Assembly (NCBI GenBank): GCA_012269545.1 | Contig: JAAXKB010000017.1 | Span: 45,366 to 109,365 of the forward strand | From: Gammaproteobacteria bacterium | Lineage (GTDB): Bacteria > Pseudomonadota > Gammaproteobacteria > Pseudomonadales > Azotimanducaceae | DNA: 64,000 nucleotides | Direction: 5' to 3' | Shown: positions 1-10,723 of the stretch, piece by piece | Numbering within the stretch: the stretch's first letter is position 1 | How the letters are laid out: each line of letters begins with the position of its first letter | Translations under genes and position numbers: made by a program | The notes under the pieces: generated by a model | The model's input: the letters and a program-made list of their open reading frames with translations, nothing else | Told to the model about the DNA's origin: nothing | The model's database searches: none

Positions 1-1170
1 GAGTTTGTTGTACAGCCGGAAATAGTTTTGGAAGGTTGTCGAAGCTAGCGTTTGGCTTTCGTTTTGGATCGCCAGACCCTCTTTTGCTTCCACCGCTTGG
101 TGAATACCGTCAGACCACCGGCGACCCGGCATCGCGCGACCCGTATGTTCATCAACGATCACCACCTCACCAGCAGTAATCATGTATTGATCATCACGCT
201 TGTACAGCTTATGCGCCTTCAGCGCAGCGTGAACATGATGGAGTAGTCCCAAATTGGCAGACGAGTAGAGGCTGTCGCCTGGCTGCAGAAGATTCAAGCT
301 AATCAGCGCGTCTTCGACTTTTTGATGGCCGAGTTCCGTCAACTCAACTTGTCGGTTTTTCTCATCCACCATGAAATCGCCAGTGGGTTCGACATCTGGC
401 TCACCAAAAACCCGCGGGGTATCGTCGAACGGCTGCTCTTTTAACTGGGGCGGGATACGGTTGATGGTTTGGTACAGCGACGTGTTTTCTTCAGAGGCCC
501 CGGAAATGATCAGCGGCGTGCGCGCCTCGTCAATCAGGATGGAGTCAACTTCGTCGATGATGGCGAAAAAGAGTTCGCCCTGAAGTCTGTCCTCAGCGGT
601 AAACGCCATGTTGGAGCGCAAGTAATCGAAGCCAAACTCGTTGTTGGTGCCGTAAATGATATCGGCTCGATACGCTTTCATTTTTTCTGCGGCCGGCTGA
701 CCCGACTGAATGATCCCTACAGTCAGCCCAAGGGTTTCGTATATGGGTGCCATCCATTGCGCATCTCGCTTGGCGAGATAATCGTTTACGGTCACTACGT
801 GAACACCCTTGCCGGGCAGGGCATTTAGATAGGCAGGCAGCGTAGCCATCAAGGTTTTGCCTTCACCGGTTCGCATTTCGGCTATACGTCCCTCATGCAG
901 CGTAATGCCGCCGATCAGCTGAACATCAAAGTGACGCATGTCCTTGGTACGTTTTGCGGCTTCCCGCACCGCCGCAAACGCTTCAGGTAACAGCTCATCC
1001 AGCGTCTCTCCAGCAGCCAGACGCTCTCTCAGCGCAGCTGTGTGAGCAATTAAATCGGTCTTTGGGCCAAATTGCTGCTCCAGTTCGTTGATGCGCTGCA
1101 CCAGCCGACCCATGCGTTTCAATTCGCGAGTGTTTTTCGTACCAAAAAGTCGGGCGAGAAAATTTGCCAT
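1..1170 (-). CDS. secA: Preprotein translocase ATPase SecA, N-terminal 390 residues (cut by window edge)
   Basis: SecA is the cytosolic motor that pushes unfolded preproteins through SecYEG. The reading frame begins at the ATG at 1168-1170 ([10 protein letters not shown]) and stays open to the left window edge, so about 390 of the usual roughly 900 residues are present. The Walker A motif (TGEGKT, residues about 101-106) and Walker B (DEVD, about 206-209) of nucleotide-binding domain 1 are visible, followed by the start of the preprotein cross-linking domain and the DEHTGR and MPGRRWSDG motifs. No secM-like regulator lies upstream; the next gene is an M23 peptidase in the same direction. A small hairpin (GTAGC-loop-GCTAC, 1198-1211) sits in the leader. 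The identification is certain. Confidence 0.98.
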   Translation of the reverse strand, partial: MANFLARLFGTKNTRELKRMGRLVQRINELEQQFGPKTDLIAHTAALRERLAAGETLDELLPEAFAAVREAAKRTKDMRHFDVQLIGGITLHEGRIAEMRTGEGKTLMATLPAYLNALPGKGVHVVTVNDYLAKRDAQWMAPIYETLGLTVGIIQSGQPAAEKMKAYRADIIYGTNNEFGFDYLRSNMAFTAEDRLQGELFFAIIDEVDSILIDEARTPLIISGASEENTSLYQTINRIPPQLKEQPFDDTPRVFGEPDVEPTGDFMVDEKNRQVELTELGHQKVEDALISLNLLQPGDSLYSSANLGLLHHVHAALKAHKLYKRDDQYMITAGEVVIVDEHTGRAMPGRRWSDGIHQAVEAKEGLAIQNESQTLASTTFQNYFRLYNKL

Positions 1171-1303
1171 AGTCTGCGATTTACAAAAGAAACCATTGTA
1201 GCGATAGCTACGCCAGATCTATACCAACCTATCGACTGAATTTAAAAAAGAAGGGCACCACACTAAGCTAACATGTCAAACTGGGTGACCATGTCTGCCG
1301 GAT

Positions 1304-2212
1304 TTAGCGGGCGCTGACATACTTGGCGGGATTGACAGGTTTCCCAGATTTCAGCACTTCGAAATGCACGTGAGGCCCCGTAGAGCGGCCACTGCTACCC
1401 ATTAAGCCAATCACGTCCCCTCGCTTCACGGTTTGACCCGCATGCACTAAAAGTTCCTGATGGTGGCCATAGCGCGTTCGCAGATCGGCGCCGTGGCTAA
1501 TCTCGATCATTTTTCCATATCCAGACCGCTGGCCGGCAAAAACGACGACGCCATTCGCAACAGCGACAACATCCGATCCCTCAGCTCCGGCAAAGTCCAT
1601 ACCTTCATGCCAAGCCTTTTTCCCAGAAATGGGATCCACTCGCTCACCAAAGGGAGAAGACATCCAGCCTTGCACAATGGGTGCTCCCTCAGGAGTTGCG
1701 CCCTTTTCGGTATAAACGCCAACAAGCACTTGATCCAAAATACTGAGCTCCGCCTCCCGTCGCTTTAGGCGCTCAGAAAGACTGAGCAACCGATCATCGA
1801 GATTTTCTACACCCAATACTTCAGCGTTCTCGCTCAGCGGTCCACCCAGCGACACCGGCGAGTCAAAATCAAATTCATCTTTTGGCAGCCCTGATGATTC
1901 GTGCATGTAGGAGGCCAGGGCCTCCATGCGCCAGAGTCTCGCCTGCATCTCAGCGATTTGACGACCCACCGCCAAACGCCGCGCGACAGACTGTGTTTGC
2001 AGTTCTTCAACGACAGCATCTTGCTCGCTGAGTTTTGCATGCCAGCTTTCGATTACTGCCGCATCCACAATGTCTGATTGCTTGAGCAGGAACCCTGACG
2101 CAACCAGCCCAAGACAGAGAAGAGCTACCGCCGCCAAAAGCGCCCTTATTTTCCAAAATGTCAGCGCAACCTGCGTAGGTTCCCCGCTGTTTTTGATCAA
2201 GATGAGTTGCAT
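1304..2212 (-). CDS. Membrane-anchored M23 family peptidase (LytM domain)
   Basis: The product looks like a peptidoglycan endopeptidase or an amidase activator of the M23 family. One membrane segment near the N-terminus (about residues 22-42, ALLAAVALLCLG and following) is followed by a probable coiled-coil stretch, then the LytM domain. The zinc-ligand motifs HEGMDFAG and HVHFEV are present, so the domain is likely active. I place the start at the ATG at 2212 (MQLILIKNSG); an in-frame start at 2263 would add 17 residues of unlikely sequence. The gene sits between secA and lpxC, where Pseudomonas has a similar gene from memory. It is transcribed away from dciA. The precise substrate bond cannot be told from sequence. 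Confidence 0.88.
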   Translation of the reverse strand: MQLILIKNSGEPTQVALTFWKIRALLAAVALLCLGLVASGFLLKQSDIVDAAVIESWHAKLSEQDAVVEELQTQSVARRLAVGRQIAEMQARLWRMEALASYMHESSGLPKDEFDFDSPVSLGGPLSENAEVLGVENLDDRLLSLSERLKRREAELSILDQVLVGVYTEKGATPEGAPIVQGWMSSPFGERVDPISGKKAWHEGMDFAGAEGSDVVAVANGVVVFAGQRSGYGKMIEISHGADLRTRYGHHQELLVHAGQTVKRGDVIGLMGSSGRSTGPHVHFEVLKSGKPVNPAKYVSAR

Positions 2213-2359
2213 ATACGTTTCTAACTGACCGCTCGTGCGTGGCACAACATAGCAAAATGCCATCCAAGTGCAAAGCGCACCCTGCCGGCATCCTCAAGGC
2301 AGTTTACCCTGCAAACCGCTATGATGTTTTGGCTCTGAGCCTGTTGACCGGTTAAAACT

Positions 2360-2686
2360 ATGCCAGCGAAAATTGTTGAAGATCTTTTACGTGAAGGGAA
2401 CGGCTACAGCCCGCTGCAAAAATTACTGCGTCATGCGGCAAATCAAAGATCCTGGACCGACCAACTGCGAGCGGCAGTCGACATTCAACTCAGACACCAG
2501 ATAGAAGTCAGCGACATCAAGGGTTCACGCTTGATCATCAACTGCCGTAGTGCGGGCGTCGCGACAAAAATGCGCTTTATGGCTCCGGACTTGATCCCAA
2601 CACTCAGGTCCCTCTCCGCATTCTCCCGAATTGAGGAACTTGTCCTCAAAGTGACAAGCAATAACGACGAAAGCCAGACCCTTTAG
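2360..2686 (+). CDS. dciA: DUF721 protein, DciA-type replicative helicase loader
   Basis: This 108-residue protein matches the DUF721 family: an N-terminal helical start (LLREGNGYSPLQKLLRHA) followed by a KH-like domain with the pattern SRLIINCRSAGVATKMRF. Family members named DciA help load or operate the replicative helicase DnaB in bacteria that lack DnaC. The gene is the only plus-strand gene in the first 18 kb, divergent from the M23 gene and convergent with lpxC, whose stop lies 8 bases away. This position next to lpxC is the usual one in related bacteria. The function is assigned from family membership and place, not from any catalytic motif. Confidence 0.87.
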   Translation: MPAKIVEDLLREGNGYSPLQKLLRHAANQRSWTDQLRAAVDIQLRHQIEVSDIKGSRLIINCRSAGVATKMRFMAPDLIPTLRSLSAFSRIEELVLKVTSNNDESQTL

Positions 2687-2694
2687 GAAGGACA

Positions 2695-3618
2695 CTAGGC
2701 CGCCTCGGTGGACTTCCTTGCATAGGATTCAGGCACCTTTTCCCCTTGCTCGAAGGTGACAATTTCATAGCTATCTGGCTCGCTGAGCAGCTTGCGAACT
2801 AACTGATTGTTCAGCCCGTGGCCAGATTTATGGCCGTGGAAACCGCCCAACACGCTGTACCCCAAAAGATACAGGTCACCAATGGCATCCAGAATCTTAT
2901 GCTTCACGAATTCGTCTCGCGCCCGCAGGCCGTGCTCATTCAAAATTTTAGAGTCGTCCACCACGACGGCGTTGTCCAAGCTGCCGCCTTGGGCCAGATT
3001 GAGGTCTCTCAGCTTTTCAAAATCTGCCAAAAAGCCAAACGTGCGAGCTCTGCTTACCTCTTTGACAAAACTGGTGCACGAAAACTCTACCGTCGCCGTA
3101 TGAGCGTGAGCGGCGAACACCGGGTGGTCATATTCTAGCGTGTAGCTCAGCTGAAAACCCTCGTAGGGCAACAGCGAGGCGCTGGCATCACCGTCGCTGA
3201 CGCGAACGGGCCGCAGAACGCGTAAAAATTTCTTTGGCGCGTTCTGCACCAATACGCCGGCCGATTGAAGCAAAAACACAAAGGGCGCCGCGCTGCCGTC
3301 CATTATCGGCAATTCGCCGCCGTCGACCTCGACAACGACGTTATCGATACCTAATCCCGATAATGCTGACATCAAATGCTCTATCGTCGAGAGCTGTTCA
3401 TCGCCTGAGCACAACGAGGTTGCCATTTGAGTATTGCCCACGCGCGAAGCGGAGGCGGGAAAGAGAACCCCTCCAGGCAAGTCCGTCCGCTTGAAAACAA
3501 CGCCGGTATCAACCTCGCCAGGGTGCAAGCTTACGTTTACTTTACGACCAGTATGCAGAGCGACCCCTGTCGCCCTGACACTGTTTCTCAGGGTCTGTTG
3601 CAAATTTGCACTAGACAA
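2695..3618 (-). CDS. lpxC: UDP-3-O-acyl-N-acetylglucosamine deacetylase LpxC
   Basis: LpxC removes the acetyl group from UDP-3-O-acyl-GlcNAc, the first committed step of lipid A synthesis in the cytoplasm. The 307 residues match the usual length. The zinc ligands are visible as H81 (STIEH), H240 and D244 ([11 protein letters not shown]), with the catalytic H267 in GHKSGH. The frame has no ATG at the right place: translation most likely begins at the TTG at 3618, preceded by AAGGAAG about 6 bases upstream. The gene follows ftsZ at the end of the dcw cluster, with a 75-base gap. Its C-terminus lacks obvious degradation signals that I can judge by eye. Confidence 0.97.
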   Translation of the reverse strand: MSSANLQQTLRNSVRATGVALHTGRKVNVSLHPGEVDTGVVFKRTDLPGGVLFPASASRVGNTQMATSLCSGDEQLSTIEHLMSALSGLGIDNVVVEVDGGELPIMDGSAAPFVFLLQSAGVLVQNAPKKFLRVLRPVRVSDGDASASLLPYEGFQLSYTLEYDHPVFAAHAHTATVEFSCTSFVKEVSRARTFGFLADFEKLRDLNLAQGGSLDNAVVVDDSKILNEHGLRARDEFVKHKILDAIGDLYLLGYSVLGGFHGHKSGHGLNNQLVRKLLSEPDSYEIVTFEQGEKVPESYARKSTEAA

Positions 3619-3693
3619 TGCTTCTTCCTTGTTACGTCGCTCTTCCGCTTTTGCCTAACATCGCGGCGCGCGGAACAGCCGGCGGGCTACCCT

Positions 3694-4839
3694 TTAATCC
3701 GCCTGCCTTCTGAGAAACGCTGGCACGTCGAGGTATTCCAAATCTTTGCTCTGGATGTCGACACTTTCTACTTGGCTGCCATATCGTCCCTGATTACGAA
3801 GATGAGGCGGCTTGTCATAGATCTTGTAGCCACCATCCGCAGCAGTTTCATCGAGCGCAATCTCGTTGTTCACGATGATGCTTGGTTTGTTGGCTTTATC
3901 CAGCCCTGTCGCAACAATGGTTACCATCAGATCTTCACCCAGCGATTCATCAATCACGGTGCCAACCACTACCGTCGCATTTTCTGATGCAAACTCTTCA
4001 ACCATGTCGCCCACTTCCATGAACTCACCCATCGTCAAATCTGCAGCAGCTACATTAACCAGAATGCCACGCGCACCGTTGATATCGATGTCATCTAATA
4101 AGGGTGACCGTACTGCCGCTTCAGCCGCATCACGTGCGCGGTTGGCGCCACTGGCGCGACCCGTGCCCATCATGGCAGAGCCCATCTCCGACATCACAGT
4201 CCGCACGTCTGCAAAGTCAACGTTGATAAGACCAGGCAAAATAATGAGATCGGCGATGCCTTTGACCGCTCCAAGCAGCACATTATTGGCAGCTGCGAAA
4301 GCATCTTTCATCGACGTGCCGTCACCAAGAACATCATGCAGCTTTTGATTTGGAATCGTAATCAGCGAATCGACATGCTCGACTAATTCCGCCAAGCCTT
4401 TGTCCGCAACTTTCGAGCGGCGTTCGAACTTGAAAGGTTTCGTAACAACAGCAACCGTCAATATGCCGAGCTCTTTAGCGACTTCGGCGACAACTGGCGC
4501 GGCACCGGTACCTGTGCCGCCGCCCATACCGGCGGTGATAAATACCATGTCGGCACCGCTTAACAACTCTGCCAGCCGCTCCCGATCTTCTATCGCCGCT
4601 GCCCGGCCTGTTTCAGGATTTGCGCCCGCCCCTAAGCCCTTGGTAATACTGCTACCAATTTGCAGGGTTCGTTCGGCTCCAAGACCATCAAGAGCCTGTG
4701 CGTCTGTGTTGACGGCAATAAAATCGACGCCCTTGACGTCATTACTGACCATATGTTGCACGGCGTTACCGCCGCCGCCGCCGACGCCAATGACTTTGAT
4801 CACTGCGTTCTGCGGCGCACTATCCACTATCTCAAACAT
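3694..4839 (-). CDS. ftsZ: Cell division GTPase FtsZ
   Basis: FtsZ polymerises with GTP into the cytokinetic ring at midcell. The protein has 381 residues. The tubulin signature GGGTGTG is at about residues 106-112, the glycine-rich start IGVGGGGGNAV is at about 17-27, and the T7 loop is seen as NVDFADV. A short variable linker leads to the conserved C-terminal peptide LDVPAFLRRQ that binds FtsA and ZipA. The ATG is preceded by AGGAG (about 6 bases away), a strong ribosome binding site. It follows ftsA by 18 bases and is the last division gene of the cluster before lpxC. Confidence 0.99.
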   Translation of the reverse strand: MFEIVDSAPQNAVIKVIGVGGGGGNAVQHMVSNDVKGVDFIAVNTDAQALDGLGAERTLQIGSSITKGLGAGANPETGRAAAIEDRERLAELLSGADMVFITAGMGGGTGTGAAPVVAEVAKELGILTVAVVTKPFKFERRSKVADKGLAELVEHVDSLITIPNQKLHDVLGDGTSMKDAFAAANNVLLGAVKGIADLIILPGLINVDFADVRTVMSEMGSAMMGTGRASGANRARDAAEAAVRSPLLDDIDINGARGILVNVAAADLTMGEFMEVGDMVEEFASENATVVVGTVIDESLGEDLMVTIVATGLDKANKPSIIVNNEIALDETAADGGYKIYDKPPHLRNQGRYGSQVESVDIQSKDLEYLDVPAFLRRQAD

Positions 4840-4857
4840 CGCCTTCTCCTGCTGGTG

Positions 4858-6087
4858 CTAGAAGTTTTCGCGAAACCAGTTCCTTATGCTGTCAAACGTG
4901 CTGCTCTTACGGCCGCTTTGTTTTTCAGCGCTTTCCTGTTCTCGCTCTAGCCCGTACTGCAACAAGCCGACGCTGGTTGCGTATACGGGGTTCCTTACGA
5001 TGTCCTTCAAACCCGCCACAAGACGTGGCGCCCCCAAACTGACTGGCATGTGGAATATTTCTTCCGCAAGCTCAATCAAACCTTCCATCTTCGCCCCCCC
5101 ACCCGTCAACACGATGCCGGAGGCGATGACATTCTCAAAGCCGCTGCGTTGCAGCTCTGCTTGAATCAGTCTAAATAATTCGTCGTACCGTGGTTCAACC
5201 ACTTCCGCCAACGTTTGGCGCGACATTTCTTTTTCTGGCTTATCACCAACTCCCTGTACTTTAATCACTTCGTCAGGTTTAGCCAACTGTGTTAAAGCAC
5301 AAGCGTAACGTATTTTTATGTCCTCAGCATTCTGTGTTGGCGTCCGCAGCGCCATCGCTATGTCATTAGTCACCTGATCGCCAGCAATAGGAATAACCGC
5401 CGTATGCCTGATCGCGCCTTCAGTGAAGACTGCGATGTCCGTGGTGCCACCGCCAATATCGACTAAGCAGACGCCCAGATTTCGCTCATCGTCACTGAGC
5501 ACTGAATAGCTAGAGGCCAGCTGCTCAAGGATCACATCATTCACGCCAAGCCCACAACGCTCAATACATTTTTCAATGTTCTGCGCCGCATTGACTGCAC
5601 AGGTCACCATATGAACCTTGGCTTCAAGCCGCACGCCGGACATGCCCAGCGGCTCCTTCACGCCTTCTTGCGCATCAATGATGAATTCCTGAGGCAACAC
5701 GTGGAGGATTTTTTGATCAGCGGGGATCGCCATTGCTTTCGCCGCATCAATCACTCGATCAATGTCCAAGGAAAACACTTCACGATCACGAATCGCCACT
5801 ATGCCATGAGAATTCAGACTGCGGATGTGGCTGCCTGCAATACCGACATACACCGAATCAATCTCACAGCCTGACATCAGTTCAGCTTCTTCGACCGCGC
5901 GCTGGATTGATTGAACTGTGGAATCGATATTCACCACGACGCCCTTCTTTAAACCACGGGACTGATGGGTGCCAATGCCGATGATCTCAAGTTCACCCTG
6001 AGCATTCACGTTAGCCACAATTGCCGCAATCTTATTTGTACCAATGTCCAGCGCGACGATTCTCTGCGCTTGTTTGTCAGCAGCCAT
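4858..6087 (-). CDS. ftsA: Cell division protein FtsA (actin-like membrane tether)
   Basis: FtsA is an actin-fold ATPase that tethers FtsZ filaments to the inner membrane. The 409-residue protein shows the phosphate 1 motif ALDIGTNKIAA near residue 14, the phosphate 2 motif [13 protein letters not shown] in the middle, the adenosine motif VLTGGGAKMEG late in the chain, and a C-terminal amphipathic end (SIRNWFRENF) that matches the membrane-targeting helix. The gene starts 2 bases after the ftsQ stop codon and ends 18 bases before ftsZ, so ftsQ-ftsA-ftsZ is one unit, as in other gammaproteobacteria. Confidence 0.98.
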   Translation of the reverse strand: MAADKQAQRIVALDIGTNKIAAIVANVNAQGELEIIGIGTHQSRGLKKGVVVNIDSTVQSIQRAVEEAELMSGCEIDSVYVGIAGSHIRSLNSHGIVAIRDREVFSLDIDRVIDAAKAMAIPADQKILHVLPQEFIIDAQEGVKEPLGMSGVRLEAKVHMVTCAVNAAQNIEKCIERCGLGVNDVILEQLASSYSVLSDDERNLGVCLVDIGGGTTDIAVFTEGAIRHTAVIPIAGDQVTNDIAMALRTPTQNAEDIKIRYACALTQLAKPDEVIKVQGVGDKPEKEMSRQTLAEVVEPRYDELFRLIQAELQRSGFENVIASGIVLTGGGAKMEGLIELAEEIFHMPVSLGAPRLVAGLKDIVRNPVYATSVGLLQYGLEREQESAEKQSGRKSSTFDSIRNWFRENF

Positions 6088-6089
6088 AT

Positions 6090-6845
6090 CTATGATCCAT
6101 TATTCTTCAGGTGATCGCCCAACACTCCCGCCGCCAGACCCATCTGACCGGCAAGCGCGTCGTCATTTTCTTGATGCACTTTGAATCGTACTGCAATGCC
6201 ACTGGTATAGCGCGCATCAACATAGTCAATTCTGCGGGGCTGGTCCTTGAGTGCAACGGCATAAGCCCGCAAAAATCGAGACATACGCTCGTTGATATCG
6301 CTTGCACCCAACCGTAATTCCATCCCGCCGGCGAACCCCACCAGCCATTCTCCCTGGGGCGACTCAGCCAATCGGGTTATCCGCAACGACTGACGCGATG
6401 CAAAAAGCTGCAACAACCGATAAACCTCCATCGTCTGCTGAGGCGTGCTGATATGCGCTTTCAGCAATGGCAAATCCGCGTAATGGTCGGGCAACTTCAG
6501 CGGCTGACCATCCGCAGCAAGATAATCATGATCTCCCCACCGGGCTACCGGCACCACCTTGTGCAGCCGAATTTCCAACCGATCTGGCCAGTGGCGGCGA
6601 ACCGTTACACTGCGCGTCCATCCCAGCTGTTTCAACTGCGCTTCCATCGCATTAAGATTTGTTGACAAAATACCCGACAGTTCGGCAGATGCCACAGTTT
6701 CCTCGACTCGACGGCGCTCTGCTTTCGTCGGCTCCCCAGACACGACAATCGTTTGGATCGGGCGATCCAAGGCGCTCCATGCAGCGAATACCGCAGTAAT
6801 GCCAGCAACCGCCAATAGAACGAAAATCAGCCGCTTAACCATCAT
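6090..6845 (-). CDS. ftsQ: Cell division protein FtsQ
   Basis: FtsQ is a bitopic inner-membrane protein that links early and late division proteins through its periplasmic part and binds FtsB/FtsL. One transmembrane segment is seen at residues about 4-24 ([19 protein letters not shown]), then a POTRA-like region ([20 protein letters not shown]) and the beta domain ([20 protein letters not shown]). The length of 251 residues is normal. Two consecutive ATG codons (6845 and 6842) overlap the end of murC by about 11 bases. In most gammaproteobacteria ddl lies between murC and ftsQ; here it is absent. Confidence 0.93.
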   Translation of the reverse strand: MMVKRLIFVLLAVAGITAVFAAWSALDRPIQTIVVSGEPTKAERRRVEETVASAELSGILSTNLNAMEAQLKQLGWTRSVTVRRHWPDRLEIRLHKVVPVARWGDHDYLAADGQPLKLPDHYADLPLLKAHISTPQQTMEVYRLLQLFASRQSLRITRLAESPQGEWLVGFAGGMELRLGASDINERMSRFLRAYAVALKDQPRRIDYVDARYTSGIAVRFKVHQENDDALAGQMGLAAGVLGDHLKNNGS

Positions 6846-8253
6846 GACTATTCAACGTATTAGATATTGAGCTCACGTTCCCAGCGCCTTGCACCACAAA
6901 TACGTCTCCCGAGGTTAAAAAAGTCGGCAGCAACTCCAATACTTCCGACGTGTCGACGGCGTAAATCGGATTCAGCTGACCACGCTGTCGAATTGCCTGT
7001 GCTAAGGCCTTACTGTCAGCGCCGTCAATTCGTTCTTCGCCAGCGGCATAGACGTCGAGCAAAATCAGCGCGTCCACACTGGAAAGCACCCGAACGAAAC
7101 TATCGAACAAATCCTTGGTTCGGCTGTAGCGATGTGGTTGATAGACCATGACTAGGCGACGCTCTGGCCAAACCTCGCGAGCTGTTTTAATCACGGCCTC
7201 GACCTCCGTGGGATGATGGCCATAGTCATCCACCAATGTCACGGATGTCTGGGCTACTTCGATGGAATCACTCACCTGAAAACGCCGATCAACCCCGGCA
7301 AACGCATCGAGCCCATTCAAAATCGCTTCGTCCGAGATGCCTTCCTCGGTTGCAACCGCAATTGCCGCAAGGGCGTTCATCACATTGTGATGACCCGGCA
7401 AACTTATACGCACCGCTAAGGGCGATCCGAACTCGCCGCGCGTTGCTGTGAACGCCCATTGTCGGCCCGTGCTTTGGATATCCGTTGCTCGAAATTGAGC
7501 CTGCGCGGAGACGCCGTACGTGATGACCGACCGAGAGAATTGGCTGCTCAACGCCAGCGTCTGCGCATCATCCGCGCAGACAATAACACTGCCGTAAAAA
7601 GGCAGGCGGTTGGTAAACTCAACGTAAGCCGACTTCATCTTGTTAAAGTCATGGTCGTAGGTCGCCATATGATCTTCGTCGATATTAGTGATAACCGCGG
7701 TCATAGGCTGCAAATGTAAAAAAGAGGCATCGCTTTCATCCGCTTCGGCAATCAAATAACGGCCGGCACCTAGTTCCGCATTCGTGCCCGCGCTGTTTAG
7801 GAGGCCACCAATTACAAAGGTGGGCGATAGTCCCGCGCAGCGAAAAATTTCTGTAATCAAGCTGGTGGTCGTGGTTTTCCCATGGGTACCGGCGACAGCA
7901 ATGCCATGCCGGTAGCGCATCAGTTCGCCTAGCATTTGTGCTCGAGGAACCACTGGCAAACGCTGTTCCTTGGCCGCAATCAGCTCAGGATTAGAGGAAT
8001 CAATGGCCGATGAGACAACCAACACATCGGCGCCTTGAATGCGGTCAGCGTCATGGCCAAAAAACACTTTAGCGCCCTTGCTGCGCAGACGCTGCGTATT
8101 GGCTGACTCTTTCGTGTCAGAGCCTGTGACCGCATAACCCTGATTAAGCAGCACCTCTGCGATACCGCACATGCCGGCGCCTCCGATACCCACGAAGTGA
8201 ATGGTTCGTATACGGCCCATCTCCGGCACATGATATTCGCTCAGCCGATCCAT
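6835..8253 (-). CDS. murC: UDP-N-acetylmuramate--L-alanine ligase MurC
   Basis: MurC adds L-alanine to UDP-MurNAc with ATP in the cytoplasm. The Rossmann start [15 protein letters not shown] (about residues 19-33) and the ATP-binding loop GTHGKTTTT (about 122-130) are clear, followed by the central and C-terminal Mur ligase domains ([17 protein letters not shown]). I start the gene at the ATG at 8253 rather than a TTG at 8268, because AAGGAG lies exactly 6 bases before that ATG. The product is then 472 residues. murG would normally stand between ftsW and murC but is missing: only 11 bases separate the ftsW stop from this start. Confidence 0.97.
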   Translation of the reverse strand: MDRLSEYHVPEMGRIRTIHFVGIGGAGMCGIAEVLLNQGYAVTGSDTKESANTQRLRSKGAKVFFGHDADRIQGADVLVVSSAIDSSNPELIAAKEQRLPVVPRAQMLGELMRYRHGIAVAGTHGKTTTTSLITEIFRCAGLSPTFVIGGLLNSAGTNAELGAGRYLIAEADESDASFLHLQPMTAVITNIDEDHMATYDHDFNKMKSAYVEFTNRLPFYGSVIVCADDAQTLALSSQFSRSVITYGVSAQAQFRATDIQSTGRQWAFTATRGEFGSPLAVRISLPGHHNVMNALAAIAVATEEGISDEAILNGLDAFAGVDRRFQVSDSIEVAQTSVTLVDDYGHHPTEVEAVIKTAREVWPERRLVMVYQPHRYSRTKDLFDSFVRVLSSVDALILLDVYAAGEERIDGADSKALAQAIRQRGQLNPIYAVDTSEVLELLPTFLTSGDVFVVQGAGNVSSISNTLNSHDG

Positions 8254-8259
8254 CGAAAA

Positions 8260-8265
8260 CTCCTT
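8260..8265 (-). promoter_or_regulatory. Ribosome binding site of murC (AAGGAG) that decides the start
   Basis: Reading leftward the bases are AAGGAG, six bases before the ATG at 8251-8253. An in-frame TTG at 8266-8268 overlaps the ftsW stop codon but falls upstream of this site, so it would not be served by it. The motif therefore favours the shorter MurC protein. Confidence 0.75.
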
Positions 8266-9398
8266 CAACGCCCAACTGACGATTTATGCGACGCCGCAGG
8301 AATCATTTCCTGAACCCAGCTGCAGCGCAGTACGAATGCGAAAAGCGCGCAGGAAACCATTAGGCTGTTTCCTCCATAACTGATGAACGGCAGCGTGAGA
8401 CCCTTGGTTGGCAAAACACCCACATTCACGCCCACATTCACCAGAAACTGATACGCGAAAATAAACCCTACGAAATAACAACAATAGCCTGCAAACAGAT
8501 TCCCCGCCTGCAGGCTGCGCTTGGCAACGGATAAAACCAAGCAAACAAAAAAAGTGTAGAGCACGATCAACGCAATAGCACCAATGCTGCCAAGCTCTTC
8601 AGCAATGACCGCGAATATGAAGTCATTATGTGCCTCAGGCAGATAAGAAAGTTTTTGAATGCCTTCGCCCAAACCCAAACCCAGCAGTTCACCGCGGCCA
8701 AAAGCGATCAATGCCTGCACCAACTGATAACCAGTATCAAAGGGCACTGCCCATGGATCGGTAAACGCCACCATGCGCCGCATCCGAAATGGCTCTAACC
8801 AAACCATCAACGCAAACAGCAGAGTCCCACCAACAATCATTATGAGTACGAAACGAAGTTTGGCGCCTGCCATAAACAGCACCGAAAGGGTTGCTGCTAG
8901 CACAACTGCCGCGGAACCCAAGTCCGGCTCAGCGACGACCAAGGCGCAAACGATCAAGACCATGGCGAGTGGTATAAGGATACGGTTGGGCGACTGCTGC
9001 AGCGCATCGTGATAACGCGTCAAATAACCGGCCAGAAAAATCATCAAACCAAACTTCGCAACCTCTACTGCCTGCAGACTGAAGCCACCAATGCGAACCC
9101 ATCGCGTTGCGCCTTTGACTTCATATCCAATACCCGGCACCAGCACAAGCAAGACTACAAACAGTGAAGCAATCCAGCTTAGCCAGTAAAACTTGGCCCA
9201 GGTCGAGGATGGAATGGTCAGTACAATGACTGCAAGAAAGACAGATATACAAAGGTTTACCAACTGCTTGATGGTGTAGTCGCCGGCCATTGCGACAGAG
9301 GCCGAACCCACCATGATCGTGCCGAAGGCAAGCAACACGAGCCAAGTCACCAGTAGATATAAGCTTTGTCTGGGTACGTTGATCGTCTTGGGGTTCAT
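8265..9398 (-). CDS. ftsW: Septal peptidoglycan glycosyltransferase FtsW (SEDS family)
   Basis: FtsW is a polytopic SEDS protein that polymerises lipid II at the septum together with FtsI. The 377-residue chain shows about ten hydrophobic segments and typical SEDS motifs, including [14 protein letters not shown] and the late segment [18 protein letters not shown]. The ATG overlaps the murD stop codon in an ATGA, so the two are probably translationally coupled. The next gene is murC, with murG missing in between. Its partner FtsI is encoded a few genes upstream in the same cluster. Confidence 0.97.
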   Translation of the reverse strand: MNPKTINVPRQSLYLLVTWLVLLAFGTIMVGSASVAMAGDYTIKQLVNLCISVFLAVIVLTIPSSTWAKFYWLSWIASLFVVLLVLVPGIGYEVKGATRWVRIGGFSLQAVEVAKFGLMIFLAGYLTRYHDALQQSPNRILIPLAMVLIVCALVVAEPDLGSAAVVLAATLSVLFMAGAKLRFVLIMIVGGTLLFALMVWLEPFRMRRMVAFTDPWAVPFDTGYQLVQALIAFGRGELLGLGLGEGIQKLSYLPEAHNDFIFAVIAEELGSIGAIALIVLYTFFVCLVLSVAKRSLQAGNLFAGYCCYFVGFIFAYQFLVNVGVNVGVLPTKGLTLPFISYGGNSLMVSCALFAFVLRCSWVQEMIPAASHKSSVGR

Positions 9399-10723
9399 GC
9401 ATCAGCCTCGATTTTTACCCGAGGGTGATAATCAGCTACCAGCTGTGCAAAGTGCTCGCCGCGAGCGGCAAAACTGGCGTACATGTCCAAACTAGAGCAC
9501 GCTGGCGAGAGCAGGACCGTATCGCCGGGCCGTGCTTGATCCAATGCAGCGGCAACGGCTTGATCCATGGTGTCGAGATGCTGCCAGTCAATTCCATATC
9601 GAATCGCCACCTCGTTAAGCTCTGCTGCATTTTTTCCGAGAGTCAAAAGCCGACGCACGCGCCCCTGCATAGCTGGCCCTAGCGGCGCGAGATCTGCCCC
9701 CTTACTGTCACCTCCCGCGATCAAAATCAAACGCTGCTGACGCTCAAACCCAGCCAAAGCAGCCAGCGTTGCGCCAACATTAGTCGCCTTCGAATCATTG
9801 ATGCAGCGAACGTGTTGTGGACTTTCTACTGATGCGAACCGATGCGGCAAACCCTGAAACCCCGACAAGAGTTTTGCTGCCGTCAGCGGTTTAATCCATG
9901 GCTCAACCACGGCCATCGCCCACAGGCAGTTTTCGATATTATGGTGCCCAGCGAGCGGTAGCTCAGCAATCGGCAATAGCGGCTCCTGTTCATGGTAAAG
10001 CCAAGGATCATCTCCTTGCGCCGAAACACCCCACTGATGTGCTGCGGGCGGTGCCAAGGCGACCGAAGTGTTCATCTCAAGTTCACTGTCCGGTGAGCCG
10101 ACGCGGTAGTTGGCGCCCATGTACACGCGGTTTTTTGCACGTTTGTACTGGGCAAAATCGCCATGCCAATCCCTATGATCATCGCTGATATTCAACAGAG
10201 CAGCACTTGCTAAGGAAAGGACTCCGCTGTGGGCAAGCTGAAAGCTGGATAATTCCAGCACATACATGTCGTTCCGGTCTTTGAGTAAATCCAGTGCAGG
10301 CACACCCAAATTTCCGCCAACCGCACACGCTAGGCCAGACGCGCTCAGCAGATGACCAACGAGGGAAACGACGGTACTTTTGCCGTTGGTCCCGGTTATG
10401 CCGATCACCGGAACATCGACTTTCGACATGAACAGATCGATATCAGAGAGCAGCTCTATGTTTGCGCTTCGAGCTTGCTCTACCAACGGGTGACGTAGGG
10501 GCAATCCCGGGCTGACAACTGCTCGATCGGTCTCGGCCAGCAAAGACGTCGGCCACTGGCTCGTTTCCCAACGAACATCTAGCGCCTGCCAATCATCGGT
10601 AAGTGGCTGGGCGCTTCGACTATCGAGCACAATGGGAATCGTCTCTCTCGCGCACAGATATCGCGCAACCGATTGACCGGTTACGCCAAAACCAAGGATC
10701 ACTGTGCGGGGCGAATCGCTCAT
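9395..10723 (-). CDS. murD: UDP-N-acetylmuramoyl-L-alanine--D-glutamate ligase MurD
   Basis: MurD adds D-glutamate to UDP-MurNAc-L-Ala in the cytoplasm. The 442-residue protein opens with a Rossmann-type UDP-binding start ([16 protein letters not shown]), has the ATP loop [17 protein letters not shown] in the middle domain, and carries the Mur ligase motifs LPHRF and NDSKATN in the later part. The start ATG overlaps the mraY stop in ATGA and the stop overlaps the ftsW start in the same way, consistent with a tightly coupled operon. Length and motifs are normal for the family. Confidence 0.98.
   Translation of the reverse strand: MSDSPRTVILGFGVTGQSVARYLCARETIPIVLDSRSAQPLTDDWQALDVRWETSQWPTSLLAETDRAVVSPGLPLRHPLVEQARSANIELLSDIDLFMSKVDVPVIGITGTNGKSTVVSLVGHLLSASGLACAVGGNLGVPALDLLKDRNDMYVLELSSFQLAHSGVLSLASAALLNISDDHRDWHGDFAQYKRAKNRVYMGANYRVGSPDSELEMNTSVALAPPAAHQWGVSAQGDDPWLYHEQEPLLPIAELPLAGHHNIENCLWAMAVVEPWIKPLTAAKLLSGFQGLPHRFASVESPQHVRCINDSKATNVGATLAALAGFERQQRLILIAGGDSKGADLAPLGPAMQGRVRRLLTLGKNAAELNEVAIRYGIDWQHLDTMDQAVAAALDQARPGDTVLLSPACSSLDMYASFAARGEHFAQLVADYHPRVKIEADA

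Noticed and set aside
1274..1279. A perfect -35 box TTGACA (minus strand) upstream of secA
   Set aside because: No acceptable -10 element is found 16-18 bases downstream, so I do not call a promoter.
2807..3138. Open frames antisense to lpxC
   Set aside because: They lie wholly inside lpxC, have no family resemblance or ribosome binding site, and are shadows of its codon pattern.
8254..8268. An upstream TTG start for murC overlapping the ftsW stop
   Set aside because: The AAGGAG site lies downstream of it and is ideally spaced for the ATG at 8253.
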